A program made the position numbers and the translations under genes. DNA of 14,874 nucleotides from an uncultured Gammaproteobacteria bacterium. GTDB taxonomy: Bacteria; Pseudomonadota; Gammaproteobacteria; Nitrosococcales; Methylophagaceae. Each line of letters starts with the position of its first letter. Position 1 is the first letter of the stretch. Where the stretch lies: the NCBI GenBank assembly GCA_913058195.1, contig CAJXPP010000025.1, positions 1 through 14,874 of the forward strand, in the 5' to 3' direction. This document shows positions 6,505-14,686 of the stretch, piece after piece. The notes beneath the pieces were generated by a model. The model made no database searches and had not been told where the DNA came from. It saw nothing but the letters and a program-made list of their open reading frames with translations.

Positions 6505-7604
6505 TGAAAATTAATTTACTTAAAGTCATGGCTTGGGTTGTTTTACCTATCGGGTTAATTGCCTGCAAGCAACAGCAAGAAGAACAGATTTATGATGAAT
6601 CTGTTCGAGCAGTTAAAGTTTTTACTGTTTTAAATGCAGCGACAGCTACTGAACGTAAATTTCCTGGACAGTCTTCCTCATCAGTAACATCAATTCTAAG
6701 CTTTCCAGTATCAGGAAGAATTTTAAAATTAATGGCAGTTGTTGGTGAAAATATAGATAAGGGACAAACTTTAGCTAAGCTAGATAGCACTTCATTTGTT
6801 CTCGATCAACAAATTGCTGAAGCGGAATATATGCAGTCTAAAGCTATTTATTCTGAAAAAAAGAGTGACTTTGATAGAAAAGCATCTTTAGCTAAAAAAG
6901 GCATGATCACACGTAATGATGTGGAACAATCAGAATCAGCAATGAAATCAGCCCAACAACAGATGAATTTGACACGAACTAAGGTTAAACTCGCCAAAAA
7001 CAAAGTGCTCGATACCATTTTGAATGCACCTTTTTCAGGTGTCATTGCAGAGCGAATCGTTGAATTATATGAAGAAGTGAGTGCAGGGCAACAAATAGTA
7101 GTAATGGAAGGTTTGGGAGGTATTGATGTAAAAATAGACGTCCCCGAAACATTATTATCTAAAATAACAGTTGGTCAAACTGTTCAAGTCTTATTCAATG
7201 CTTTTGAGGATGTATTTTCTGCTCGTATTACAGAAATTGGTTCAAAGGCAGATATTGGTAACACCTTTCAGGTGAAAGTCACTTTATCTGATACCCCAAA
7301 AGGTTTAAAAAGTGGGATGTCAGCTGAAGTAACACTAAACATTGCTCAAGCAACAGATGAGGAAGAAGAGTATTTAATTCCGCTGAGTAGTCTTGTTGCC
7401 GGTGATAGTAATTCGAGAGCATATGTTTATATTGTCGATTCTGAAACTTATCTGCTTAATAAACGGGCTATAACACCAATTGAGAAAGCTAGTTTAGATA
7501 ATTTCATTGCTGTTACAGGAGTGAATGCCGGCGATAAAATTGCTACTGCTGGTGTGTCCTTTTTATCAGATGGGCTAAAAGTTAAACGCTATCAAGCCCC
7601 ATAA
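6504..7604 (+). CDS. RND efflux periplasmic adaptor (membrane fusion protein), lipidated
   Basis: 366 residues from a GTG start. AGGAG lies ten bases upstream, and the GTG overlaps the previous stop by one base; no in-frame ATG fits. The signal ends in lipobox LIAC with Cys21, so it is anchored in the inner membrane. The domain order is typical of AcrA/MexA-type adaptors: first lipoyl half around 66-94 (PVSGRILKLMAVVGENIDKG), alpha-helical hairpin around 100-165 with many Lys and Glu, second lipoyl half around 172-200 (APFSGVIAERIVE), then beta-barrel and membrane-proximal domains. It bridges the pump encoded next to an outer-membrane channel. The hairpin is short, as in adaptors that work with TolC-like channels. 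The pump gene follows after 13 bases. Confidence 0.92.
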   Translation: MKINLLKVMAWVVLPIGLIACKQQQEEQIYDESVRAVKVFTVLNAATATERKFPGQSSSSVTSILSFPVSGRILKLMAVVGENIDKGQTLAKLDSTSFVLDQQIAEAEYMQSKAIYSEKKSDFDRKASLAKKGMITRNDVEQSESAMKSAQQQMNLTRTKVKLAKNKVLDTILNAPFSGVIAERIVELYEEVSAGQQIVVMEGLGGIDVKIDVPETLLSKITVGQTVQVLFNAFEDVFSARITEIGSKADIGNTFQVKVTLSDTPKGLKSGMSAEVTLNIAQATDEEEEYLIPLSSLVAGDSNSRAYVYIVDSETYLLNKRAITPIEKASLDNFIAVTGVNAGDKIATAGVSFLSDGLKVKRYQAP

Positions 7605-7617
7605 GGAAAACACTGCA

Positions 7618-10600
7618 ATGTTTAATATCACAGCATTTGCGATAGACAATTCGCGCTTTTCATTGTTCACAGTATTACTGACCGCAGTGTTAGGTGTACT
7701 GGTATTTATGCAATACCCCAGCCAAGAAGATCCATCAATTGTAATTCGGCAAGCCCAAGTAACAGCATCATTTCAAGGGATGACGCCAGAGAAAATTGAA
7801 GACCTCATTACTAAGCCAATAGAAAAAAAGCTAAGAGAAATATCTGCTATTGATAACATCACATCAGATTCTAAAACAGGAATCTCACTAGTCAAAATAG
7901 AAGCACATGACAATATTGAGAACCTTGATGCTGTTTGGCAAGAAGTCAGAAACAAGATGGCAGACGTAAGCCGTGAACTACCCACAGGTACAGTCGGCCC
8001 CATTATTAATGATGAAGTTGGCTTAACAGCTATCGCCTCTATTGCCTTGTGGTCCGATGGGTTTTCATATGCAGAAATGAAAGACTATGCCGAAGATCTG
8101 CGTGATGAACTATATACCATAGAAGGTACTCAAAAAATTACTCTTTATGGTATTCAAGATGAACGTATATTCATTGAGTTTTCTGCCAATCGCCTAGCCC
8201 AGTTAGATATTGAAGTAAGTGTAATTATCAACACATTAAAAACTCAAAACATCATATTACCTGGTGGAAAAATCAATACCGACGGTCTCGATATTATTTT
8301 GGAACCCAGTGGTAACCTTCAGTCAATAGATGATATTAATGCCCTTTTAATCGCTATACCTAACACTGATAAATTAATCCGTTTGGAAGATATTGCAACA
8401 GTTACTCGAGCTTATATTGACCCACCCAAAACACCTATTTATTTTGATGCCAAACCCGCTATTGTTGTTAGCATCTCAATTCATGAAGGTATAAATAGTG
8501 TTCAGTTTGGTGAAGAATTAAAACGTCAGGTTGCAAGAATACAAGCTGATCTACCTTGGGGAATAAAACTCGACTTCGCTACTTTTCAACCCGATTTAGT
8601 AGAAAAATCCGTTTCAGGTGCAATTAATAATCTGTATCAAACTATTGGTATAGTTTTATTAGTTGTAATTATTTTCTTAGGGTTTAGATCTGGCCTTATC
8701 GTTGGTGCATTTGTCCCGATAACGATGTTAACAGCAATCGTTGTAATGTCCTTTCTTAATGTAGAATTACAACGAATGTCTATTGCTGCCATGATTATTT
8801 CACTTGGTATGTTAGTCGATAATGGCATTGTCATGGTTGAGAGTATTACTGTAAAGATGGCTGCTGGAATGAATAAAAAAACCGCCGCTATTTCTGCAGG
8901 AAAAACCTTAGCCATTCCATTGCTAACCTCTACGTTGACAACAATATTATTCTTTATTCCCATTGCAATGGCTGAAGGTGGCGTGGGTGAATATACAATG
9001 TCATTGGCACAAGTCATCACCATTGTGTTGTTAATCTCATGGTTCTTCTCTCTTTACATCACGCCAATAGTCAGTGCTAAATTTCTTGTCAAAGAGTCAA
9101 GTAATAAACAGCAAGGAAAATTAGTTCAAGTTTATACCTCTCTACTACATCAAATATTGCACTTTAAGGTGCTATTTATAACATTTATGATTGTATTGCT
9201 AATTGGCTCTGGCTACCTATTAAGCACTGTAGGGAAAGAGTTTTTTCCTTTAGGTGACCGTAATCAATTCCTTGTTTATATTGACTTGCCTGCAGGAACC
9301 TCGATTACAAAAACGGATGAAGTTATACAGCGTATGTCTCGCTGGTTATCCGATAAAACTATCAATCCAGAAATCTTAAGCTCAGTTAGCTATGTTGCAA
9401 GTGGTGGCCCACGCTTCTTCTTATCATTATCACCTCCCGATCCCGATCCTCACAAAGCTTTTACTGTTGTGAACACACAATCAAGTGAGCAAGTTGATGC
9501 CGTTATTCATCGGGTTCAATCTCATCTACTCGATCAGTTTCCAGAAGTACAAGGTGAAGTTAAAAAGATGTGGATGGGCGCTTCTGAAGCTGGGCTATTT
9601 GAGCTGCGTGTTTTAGCTACTGATCAACAGACCCTTTTTGACCAAAGTGAAACCATCACCCAAGCACTTCGTGCCATTCCAAATATGACCAGTGTTAAGC
9701 ATGATTGGGAAAATAAGATCATTAAGTTAGATATTAATATTGATCAGGCTCGAGCACGAAATGTAGATATCAGCTCAGAACAAATAGCTAATGCACTCAA
9801 TTCTTATTTTAGTGGCAGTGCTGTTACCGACTATCGAGAAGGTGAACATATCATTCCCATCATTGTTCGTGGCCTAGAAGATGAACGAGACACACTAGCG
9901 GATATAGCTAAGCTGAATGTATATTCTAAAACACTTGGTAAAACTATCCCTCTGACACAAATTGTTGATGTAACTGGCGGTTGGCAAGTAGCCCGAATTA
10001 AACGACGTAATCAACAACGTACTCTGACTATTTCAGCAAAAAATAGAGATCTAACAGCACTACAAATTTTAGAACAGATTCAACCAACACTGGATACTAT
10101 GTCTGGTGATTTTGAATTACAAATTTCAGGTGAAATAGAAGAACAGAGTAAAGCAAATGGAAAATTATTTGCTAACTTCCCTTATGCCATTGGCTTGATT
10201 ATTTTATTACTTATATGGCAATTTAATTCCTATAGAAAAACAGCCATTATTTTGCTAACGATACCGTTAGTACTAATCGGAGCAACACTTGGATTGGTTG
10301 TTATGGATGCATTGTTTGGATTTATGGTTATATTAGGATTTTTCAGTCTTGCCGGAATTATCATTAATAATGGAATTGTCTTGATTGACCAAATCGCCAC
10401 TGAAGAATCAAAGATGCACAATCGTTATCAAGCACTAATCAATGCCTGTGTATCGCGTTTACGGCCTATTATGATTACAACACTAACAACAGTACTTGGC
10501 CTGATGCCACTAATTCTAGCTAATGATGCATTATTTTACGGCATGGCAAGTGCCATGGCCTTTGGTTTGGCTGTCGGTTCAATAATGACACTAGGATTCG

Positions 10601-10644
10601 TGCCAGCATTATATGCTTTGTTTTATAGTATCAAACGAATTTAA
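7618..10644 (+). CDS. RND efflux pump, inner-membrane permease (AcrB-like)
   Basis: 1008 residues, slightly shorter than AcrB (1049). AAGGA overlaps the stop of the adaptor gene and precedes the ATG. The repeated RND layout is present: N-terminal helix, a large periplasmic loop (about 35-330), helices 2-6 (about 335-480), a second helix and loop (about 515-840), then helices 8-12. The helix-4 motif reads LVDNGIVMVES, so AcrB Asp407 is kept (Asp401) but Asp408 is Asn402. In helix 10 the AcrB Lys940 position is Asn917 (GIIINNGIVLID). The proton path thus relies on a single acidic residue here, as in other subgroups of this superfamily as I recall. The substrate is unknown; membrane-active hydrocarbons or antibiotics are possible. 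No outer-membrane factor gene is in the window, so a channel must come from elsewhere. Confidence 0.93.
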   Translation: MFNITAFAIDNSRFSLFTVLLTAVLGVLVFMQYPSQEDPSIVIRQAQVTASFQGMTPEKIEDLITKPIEKKLREISAIDNITSDSKTGISLVKIEAHDNIENLDAVWQEVRNKMADVSRELPTGTVGPIINDEVGLTAIASIALWSDGFSYAEMKDYAEDLRDELYTIEGTQKITLYGIQDERIFIEFSANRLAQLDIEVSVIINTLKTQNIILPGGKINTDGLDIILEPSGNLQSIDDINALLIAIPNTDKLIRLEDIATVTRAYIDPPKTPIYFDAKPAIVVSISIHEGINSVQFGEELKRQVARIQADLPWGIKLDFATFQPDLVEKSVSGAINNLYQTIGIVLLVVIIFLGFRSGLIVGAFVPITMLTAIVVMSFLNVELQRMSIAAMIISLGMLVDNGIVMVESITVKMAAGMNKKTAAISAGKTLAIPLLTSTLTTILFFIPIAMAEGGVGEYTMSLAQVITIVLLISWFFSLYITPIVSAKFLVKESSNKQQGKLVQVYTSLLHQILHFKVLFITFMIVLLIGSGYLLSTVGKEFFPLGDRNQFLVYIDLPAGTSITKTDEVIQRMSRWLSDKTINPEILSSVSYVASGGPRFFLSLSPPDPDPHKAFTVVNTQSSEQVDAVIHRVQSHLLDQFPEVQGEVKKMWMGASEAGLFELRVLATDQQTLFDQSETITQALRAIPNMTSVKHDWENKIIKLDINIDQARARNVDISSEQIANALNSYFSGSAVTDYREGEHIIPIIVRGLEDERDTLADIAKLNVYSKTLGKTIPLTQIVDVTGGWQVARIKRRNQQRTLTISAKNRDLTALQILEQIQPTLDTMSGDFELQISGEIEEQSKANGKLFANFPYAIGLIILLLIWQFNSYRKTAIILLTIPLVLIGATLGLVVMDALFGFMVILGFFSLAGIIINNGIVLIDQIATEESKMHNRYQALINACVSRLRPIMITTLTTVLGLMPLILANDALFYGMASAMAFGLAVGSIMTLGFVPALYALFYSIKRI

Positions 10645-10804
10645 ATATTCCTTATCCACATAGCGCACCCAACAAAGCTACTAATTATGACATCACCATC
10701 AAAACATGAAACACCAAAAAGGCTCACACCTGATATCATCTCAGCTGCTCCAACAAATACTAAGAAAACAACTTAAACTAAATAATAATATTGAGAGAAT
10801 AATA

Positions 10805-11095
10805 ATGAGTGAAAATTCACCTGCTAAAAAGACATTTCAACAACGTGCTGATGAGTTTATTGCTGTTGCAAACCAGCAAGTACCTGATAGTTCTGTAGAT
10901 GATGTTAATACATCAATTATATTTGCTGCCGCACGTTTTAATGCGTTTAGCGTAGCCCGTTCAGTTGACAGTGCTGACAAGTTGCAAGCAGAGAAACAAG
11001 AAGCTTTAGAATACTTCACACAACGCTTCGCAGAGATGTTTGCACAAAATATAGATGAATATATTTCTCGTTTTGACAGCTATTCACAAAAATAA
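10805..11095 (+). CDS. DUF3144-like small cytoplasmic protein
   Basis: 96 residues from ATG at 10805, with GAGAG eight bases before it. A longer reading from 10706 adds 33 residues that do not resemble the family, so I reject it. The pattern FIAVANQQ, then SIIFAAARFNAF, then EALEYFTQRFAEMFAQNIDEYISRF matches what I remember of the DUF3144 family: small helical proteins of gammaproteobacteria with unknown function. No signal or membrane segment is present. It lies 160 bases after the RND pump gene on the same strand, with no clear terminator between, so it may be read through from the pump operon. A functional link is not implied. Confidence 0.78.
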   Translation: MSENSPAKKTFQQRADEFIAVANQQVPDSSVDDVNTSIIFAAARFNAFSVARSVDSADKLQAEKQEALEYFTQRFAEMFAQNIDEYISRFDSYSQK

Positions 11096-11312
11096 CCTGA
11101 TAGTGAAAGTCTAGAATATCATACCTATTTCAGACAATGACCCGCTTATTCTGAAGTCCGTGCATATTCATTTTCAAATAAAGGTTCTATTAAGGGGTTG
11201 GCTTACTTTTATTTGATAAAAATAAAATATTAGGTTGGCTGACTCCTTTTTGTTCTTCATAGGGTAACAAGGCTCCCTTATTTATTGCGAGCATACCCAT
11301 TACCCGTTTAAT
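11096..11312. other. Gene-free stretch between converging genes
   Basis: I find no gene here. An AT-only hairpin (TTTTATTT 11207-11214 with AAATAAAA 11220-11227) is flanked by a direct repeat GGTTGGCT (11196-11203 and 11233-11240). It has no T tract, so it is not a clear terminator for the DUF3144-like gene. Confidence 0.35.
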
Positions 11313-11315
11313 AGC

Positions 11316-11350
11316 AAAAAAAATAGGCCGCATAAAGAAGCCGGCCTATT
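11316..11350 (-). terminator. Rho-independent terminator of the hydroxylase/GST cluster
   Basis: On the minus strand AATAGGCCG (11350-11342) pairs with CGGCCTATT (11330-11322) over an 11-base loop. The downstream T run of eight comes from A at 11316-11323. It stands 22 bases after the stop of the helix-turn-helix gene. On the plus strand no T tract follows, so it works in one direction only. Confidence 0.88.
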
Positions 11351-11371
11351 AAGGGGAAGAACATATTGTGT

Positions 11372-11599
11372 TTAAAATAACTGAGAACGTTTGTTATCCG
11401 TCATTAAACAATACTTTAGAAAATGTAAATCAGATTGAGACATCACTTCATGTGCTTTACTATTATCCGTTTCAAGCCAACGACAAACCATATCTGTCGA
11501 GACATTTAGGTATTGAGCTACTTGCTCGTGACTTAACTGTAAATCGGCAATAAGTTTTGCTGCTTCTAAATTAGTATTCATAATTTTATGTAGTGGCAT
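11372..11599 (-). CDS. Small helix-turn-helix protein, putative regulator
   Basis: 75 residues from ATG at 11599, or 69 from ATG at 11581, where the sequence begins MNTNLEAAK. Neither start has a good ribosome site. The first begins five bases after the stop of the second GST-like gene, which favours coupling. The core LSHEQVAQYLNVSTDMVCRW is a typical helix-turn-helix of the XRE/MerR-like kind: a helix, then LNVS as the turn, then a recognition helix. The remainder is helical and short, with no ligand domain. It is the last gene before the terminator of the cluster. It may regulate the cluster or act elsewhere; the sequence does not show which. Confidence 0.6.
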   Translation of the reverse strand: MPLHKIMNTNLEAAKLIADLQLSHEQVAQYLNVSTDMVCRWLETDNSKAHEVMSQSDLHFLKYCLMTDNKRSQLF

Positions 11600-11604
11600 C
11601 CAGT

Positions 11605-12396
11605 TTAGAATTCACCACACTCAACATCTTTCATTGTTTTCGCTTTTATTTCGTCAAGCGTTGGCAAGAAGTCATAACTAATAATATCCTGGCCAGAAAA
11701 GCTCTTATGCGCTTTAATACGGTCAAACCAAGCTTTTATATTGCCAAGTTTTGCAAAAAGCTCGCCCTCACCCATTACCGTTAATAGGTGAATATAGATA
11801 GTCCAATGAATATCTGCATAAGAATAAGCACCAACCACGAATTCATTTAATGATAGTTGCTCATCAAAAGCATTCAATGGAGCAGTAAGTGCTTTACGTG
11901 CAGCTTGGATAGCAAGATCATTGGCAGTGAATGATGAATCTGCCATTCGTCCACATACTTTTTGCATCATGAGTGCTTCGACATACGGTTGCACATCTGC
12001 TTTACCCACTTCCATCCAGTACATTCCAGAGGCAAGGACAGCTGCGTTACGGGGTGCTAAACGGTTACCAAGACCACGACCTTCAATAAAAACAGCAGTA
12101 CCAGGTTCACCAATTACGGTGTAATGCGCTTCTTTTAATGCTGGCGTAATACCAAACGATGAAATAGCGCGATAGTCAGCGCTATCTTGCTCGCCTTTTG
12201 TCATATCTAAAATACCGCTTTCAACTTCAATGCCTTTTTCAGCAGCAGTTAAAAGACATTTTAACGTGTCGATATCACCAGGGAAGCCAAGCAATTGCAT
12301 GACATACTGGGTTTTTTTCATCGCACCATCGGCACCATAGCGATCTTCCGCATCTAGTGATTTAGCTGCAGAACCAAAATGAAATAAATTAGCCAT
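11605..12396 (-). CDS. GST-fold protein B of the hydroxylase cluster
   Basis: 263 residues; GAGGAG lies eight bases before the ATG. It has a 30-residue N-terminal lead, then a thioredoxin-like domain starting LGFPGDIDTLKCLLTAAEKG and a helical C-terminal domain with FVVGAYSYADIHWT, the GST_C signature region. It is clearly a paralogue of the protein encoded just upstream: both share GFPGD, KCLL, AAEK, YRA..S.FG and YSxADxHWT. The usual Glu-Ser pair that holds the glutathione gamma-glutamyl group is not evident; the region reads VIGEPGTAV. It may therefore bind glutathione differently or have another role, such as ligand carrier or assembly factor. Context with a membrane hydroxylase suggests handling of a reactive oxidised product. 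Confidence 0.78.
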   Translation of the reverse strand: MANLFHFGSAAKSLDAEDRYGADGAMKKTQYVMQLLGFPGDIDTLKCLLTAAEKGIEVESGILDMTKGEQDSADYRAISSFGITPALKEAHYTVIGEPGTAVFIEGRGLGNRLAPRNAAVLASGMYWMEVGKADVQPYVEALMMQKVCGRMADSSFTANDLAIQAARKALTAPLNAFDEQLSLNEFVVGAYSYADIHWTIYIHLLTVMGEGELFAKLGNIKAWFDRIKAHKSFSGQDIISYDFLPTLDEIKAKTMKDVECGEF

Positions 12397-12420
12397 AATT
12401 TTTTCTCCTCTCTATGCTGA

Positions 12421-13098
12421 TCAGGCTACTGATCTGAGCTGTTTGTTTTTAACATCGTCAAGTGAAGGCAGTCCTGCGTAGCTAGGACGTGCTTTTACCC
12501 TACTAAACCATGCATTTAAGTTACTGCGTGATGTAATCGCTTCTTCAGCACCCGCTAGACATAGCATGTGTGCTACAGCTGTCCAATGGACATCTGCAAA
12601 CGAATAATCGCCAACAATGTACTCTTTAGTATCAACAAACTTATTAAGCTCATCCAACACGGTATCAATTGTCTTACAAGCCACTTCTGTATCGCCACCT
12701 GTTTCGCCATAAATATTGGCATCGACTAATACTTCGAGTGCCGGTTCACATAGCGTTCTGGCAATTTGACCCCAGTAGTTTTGATGCCCATAGAATGCTG
12801 CTTTTTTTGGATTTAACAAAGTTTTGCCTTCACCACGAACATCTAGAAATGACAGTATGGCGTTAACACTGATTGTTGAAAAATTGCCTTCTTCCAAATA
12901 GGGGTATTTACCAAACGGTGATAATGCCCGATAAGCATCTGAATCACAGACTCCAGCTTTAACATCCAAGACTTCCACATCCAACTTGACCTTTTTTTCC
13001 GCAGCCATCAGCAGACATTTACATGTGTTTGCGTCGCCCGGAAATCCGCGCATTGTCATGCGTAGCTCTTCTTTCTTTTTTTTATTCCAAAATGCCAT
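12421..13098 (-). CDS. GST-fold protein A of the hydroxylase cluster
   Basis: 225 residues, near the standard GST length. AAAGAGG ends five bases before the ATG. After a Lys-rich start (MAFWNKKKKEE) the thioredoxin-like domain has MRGFPGDANTCKCLLMAAEK and the cis-proline region GKYPYLEEG. The C-terminal helical domain carries YIVGDYSFADVHWT, matching GST_C. Two cysteines sit in TCKC, where the catalytic Ser or Cys of many bacterial GSTs lies. The glutathione-binding Glu-Ser motif reads TISVNAIL, lacking the Glu. The next gene, 24 bases on, is a longer paralogue, so this looks like a tandem duplication whose products may form a heterodimer. Likely role: conjugation or isomerisation of a product of the adjacent hydroxylase, by analogy with GST genes beside alkene monooxygenases. 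This is inference. Confidence 0.8.
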   Translation of the reverse strand: MAFWNKKKKEELRMTMRGFPGDANTCKCLLMAAEKKVKLDVEVLDVKAGVCDSDAYRALSPFGKYPYLEEGNFSTISVNAILSFLDVRGEGKTLLNPKKAAFYGHQNYWGQIARTLCEPALEVLVDANIYGETGGDTEVACKTIDTVLDELNKFVDTKEYIVGDYSFADVHWTAVAHMLCLAGAEEAITSRSNLNAWFSRVKARPSYAGLPSLDDVKNKQLRSVA

Positions 13099-13200
13099 TT
13101 TAACCTCTTTTTATTGTGTATTTAGCTACATTAAAATACTCAAATACGCTTCCACCCATACGATCGGGCTTAAACCATCTGCAGTGACGTTAACTATTGA

Positions 13201-13404
13201 TTAGCTTTCCCATTTAAATGGGGCATCGCGTGCTACACCAAAAAACATCGCAACAGAACTGACGAGCCAGATTAAAAAAGCAATCGCTGTGCCTAATGCC
13301 CAAACAGGGTCACTGTGATGGGCACCTACACCAATCTCGGTAGCTCCAAAGGCAACGATTACTGTCCAAATCAATATAGCCAAAAAACCTTTAAATGAAC
13401 TCAT
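13201..13404 (-). CDS. Small two-helix membrane protein between hydroxylase and GST genes
   Basis: 67 residues. GAGGAG lies six bases before the ATG, one of the better ribosome sites here, so it is very probably translated. Two membrane helices are visible, about residues 5-24 (GFLAILIWTVIVAFGATEIG) and 33-55 (PVWALGTAIAFLIWLVSSVA). The loop holds HH, and the tail APFKWES is polar. I do not recognise a family. It lies 95 bases after the hydroxylase stop and 102 before the GST-like gene, all on one strand. It may be an accessory subunit of the membrane hydroxylase or an anchor for its electron donor; that is inference from position. Confidence 0.72.
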   Translation of the reverse strand: MSSFKGFLAILIWTVIVAFGATEIGVGAHHSDPVWALGTAIAFLIWLVSSVAMFFGVARDAPFKWES

Positions 13405-13499
13405 ATTTTTCTCCTCAAAATTTCATACTAGTGACTGAGCATCCTTGCTCTATAATCCATCCTTCTTTCATCACTAAATTTCTGTAATTAACTTCAGTT

Positions 13500-14672
13500 T
13501 TAGTTCACAGACGGCATGTTTTTCCATCCCGCACGTTTATTCATGCGATCTGCAACTACACGCTCACCTTCTGAAGCCATTTCTTCATCCCATTTAGCTA
13601 GATGAGGCTTGATAAATGATTCCCAAACAGGTGGGACTATCAGCATTGATAACATTGCGAAATAACCAACACCTGTATCAGGAGAGCCTACTTCGTCTAA
13701 TTCCCAGAAGTGAGTTTCACCCCTGTCATGGTGATCACCTTGGCGACCAATCTCAATGAAACCGAGTTGTGTAAATGGTGACTCACCCACATCCCATGAG
13801 TGGCGATATTCGATTGGCTCACCTTTTTCGCGGATCAAACCGTAATGTTCTAAGAAGTTCAATACTTCTAATTCAAAAGCGGAAATTGTCCATGCGATAC
13901 CCATAATACCTAGTCCCGCCCAACCACCAACAAACCAAAATAGGAACACGGTTGGCAAGCTCATAGCATAGCCACGTAGCCAACGGTTTTGTATAGAAAT
14001 AAAGGATACTTGTAGGCGTGCTAAACGTGCTTTTTCCATTTTGTATAGGAAACGAGATTGACCAAAATGTGATAGCAAGAAATGCTTGTAGATATTACGT
14101 CCACGAGGGCAAGTTGCTGGATCATCTTCGTGAGCCAATTCAAGATGGTGGTTATATACGTGTGCATAGCAGAAATGTGCAATACCACTTAAAGCCATCA
14201 TCCAACGTGATAATACGAATGTAGGTCCCTTGGTATGAGACAACTCATGTCCAAACATAATACCCAAACCCATGAATATACCGTTTGAAATAGCAGCACC
14301 GACAAGGTTAAAACCTGTTATACCTGTATTAATAGTAATACCCATCACTTCCATAGTGCCAATAGGTACGCCAGCAGCATATTCAGACACTCGCCAGATC
14401 AATGATAATTGTAGTAAAACAAATATTGGCATCTGCAAGTACATCATGCTGTTCAATAACCAAGGCATACCATTCAATTCGCCATTTTCATCAACACCTG
14501 CTGGTTCGAGCTTCATCGGCAGCAAGCTAGTTGCCCAGTCGATAGCCATAGCGAGAAATAACATACCAAGACCTAACCAAGCAAAGGTCCCGCCATACAC
14601 AATACCCAACATTGCCACTACGATAAGGCTTGGGGTTAAAAAATATCTCAGATTAATGATCAGTTTGGTCAT
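13500..14672 (-). CDS. XylM/AlkB-type membrane diiron hydroxylase
   Basis: 390 residues (AlkB about 401, XylM about 370). AGGAGG stands eight bases before the ATG. About six membrane helices surround the His clusters of the AlkB family: HELSH (142, 146), HVYNHH (171, 175, 176), NFLEHYG (276) and GRQGDHH (314, 315). AlkB and XylM have His as the first residue of the last cluster (HxxHH), while here it is Gln311. The N-terminus (LRYFLTP) and the C-terminus (KWDEE..SEGER..ADRMNKRAGW) resemble XylM more than AlkB. Such enzymes hydroxylate terminal methyl groups of alkanes or alkylbenzenes in the inner membrane, with electrons from a rubredoxin or a XylA-type reductase; neither is in the window. 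The substrate cannot be told. It appears to head the cluster with a small membrane protein and two GST-fold proteins. Confidence 0.88.
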   Translation of the reverse strand: MTKLIINLRYFLTPSLIVVAMLGIVYGGTFAWLGLGMLFLAMAIDWATSLLPMKLEPAGVDENGELNGMPWLLNSMMYLQMPIFVLLQLSLIWRVSEYAAGVPIGTMEVMGITINTGITGFNLVGAAISNGIFMGLGIMFGHELSHTKGPTFVLSRWMMALSGIAHFCYAHVYNHHLELAHEDDPATCPRGRNIYKHFLLSHFGQSRFLYKMEKARLARLQVSFISIQNRWLRGYAMSLPTVFLFWFVGGWAGLGIMGIAWTISAFELEVLNFLEHYGLIREKGEPIEYRHSWDVGESPFTQLGFIEIGRQGDHHDRGETHFWELDEVGSPDTGVGYFAMLSMLIVPPVWESFIKPHLAKWDEEMASEGERVVADRMNKRAGWKNMPSVN

Positions 14673-14686
14673 CAGTCCTACCTCCT

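Noticed and set aside
10687..10776. 29-codon plus-strand frame after the RND pump gene
   Set aside because: No ribosome site and no recognisable features; it overlaps the intergenic leader.
10706..10804. N-terminal extension of the DUF3144-like protein
   Set aside because: The ATG at 10805 has its own ribosome site and starts the family-like region; the extension is basic and low in complexity.
11368..11553. 61-codon plus-strand frame opposite the helix-turn-helix gene
   Set aside because: It covers the antisense of a frame with a clear helix-turn-helix and overlaps the terminator side of that operon.
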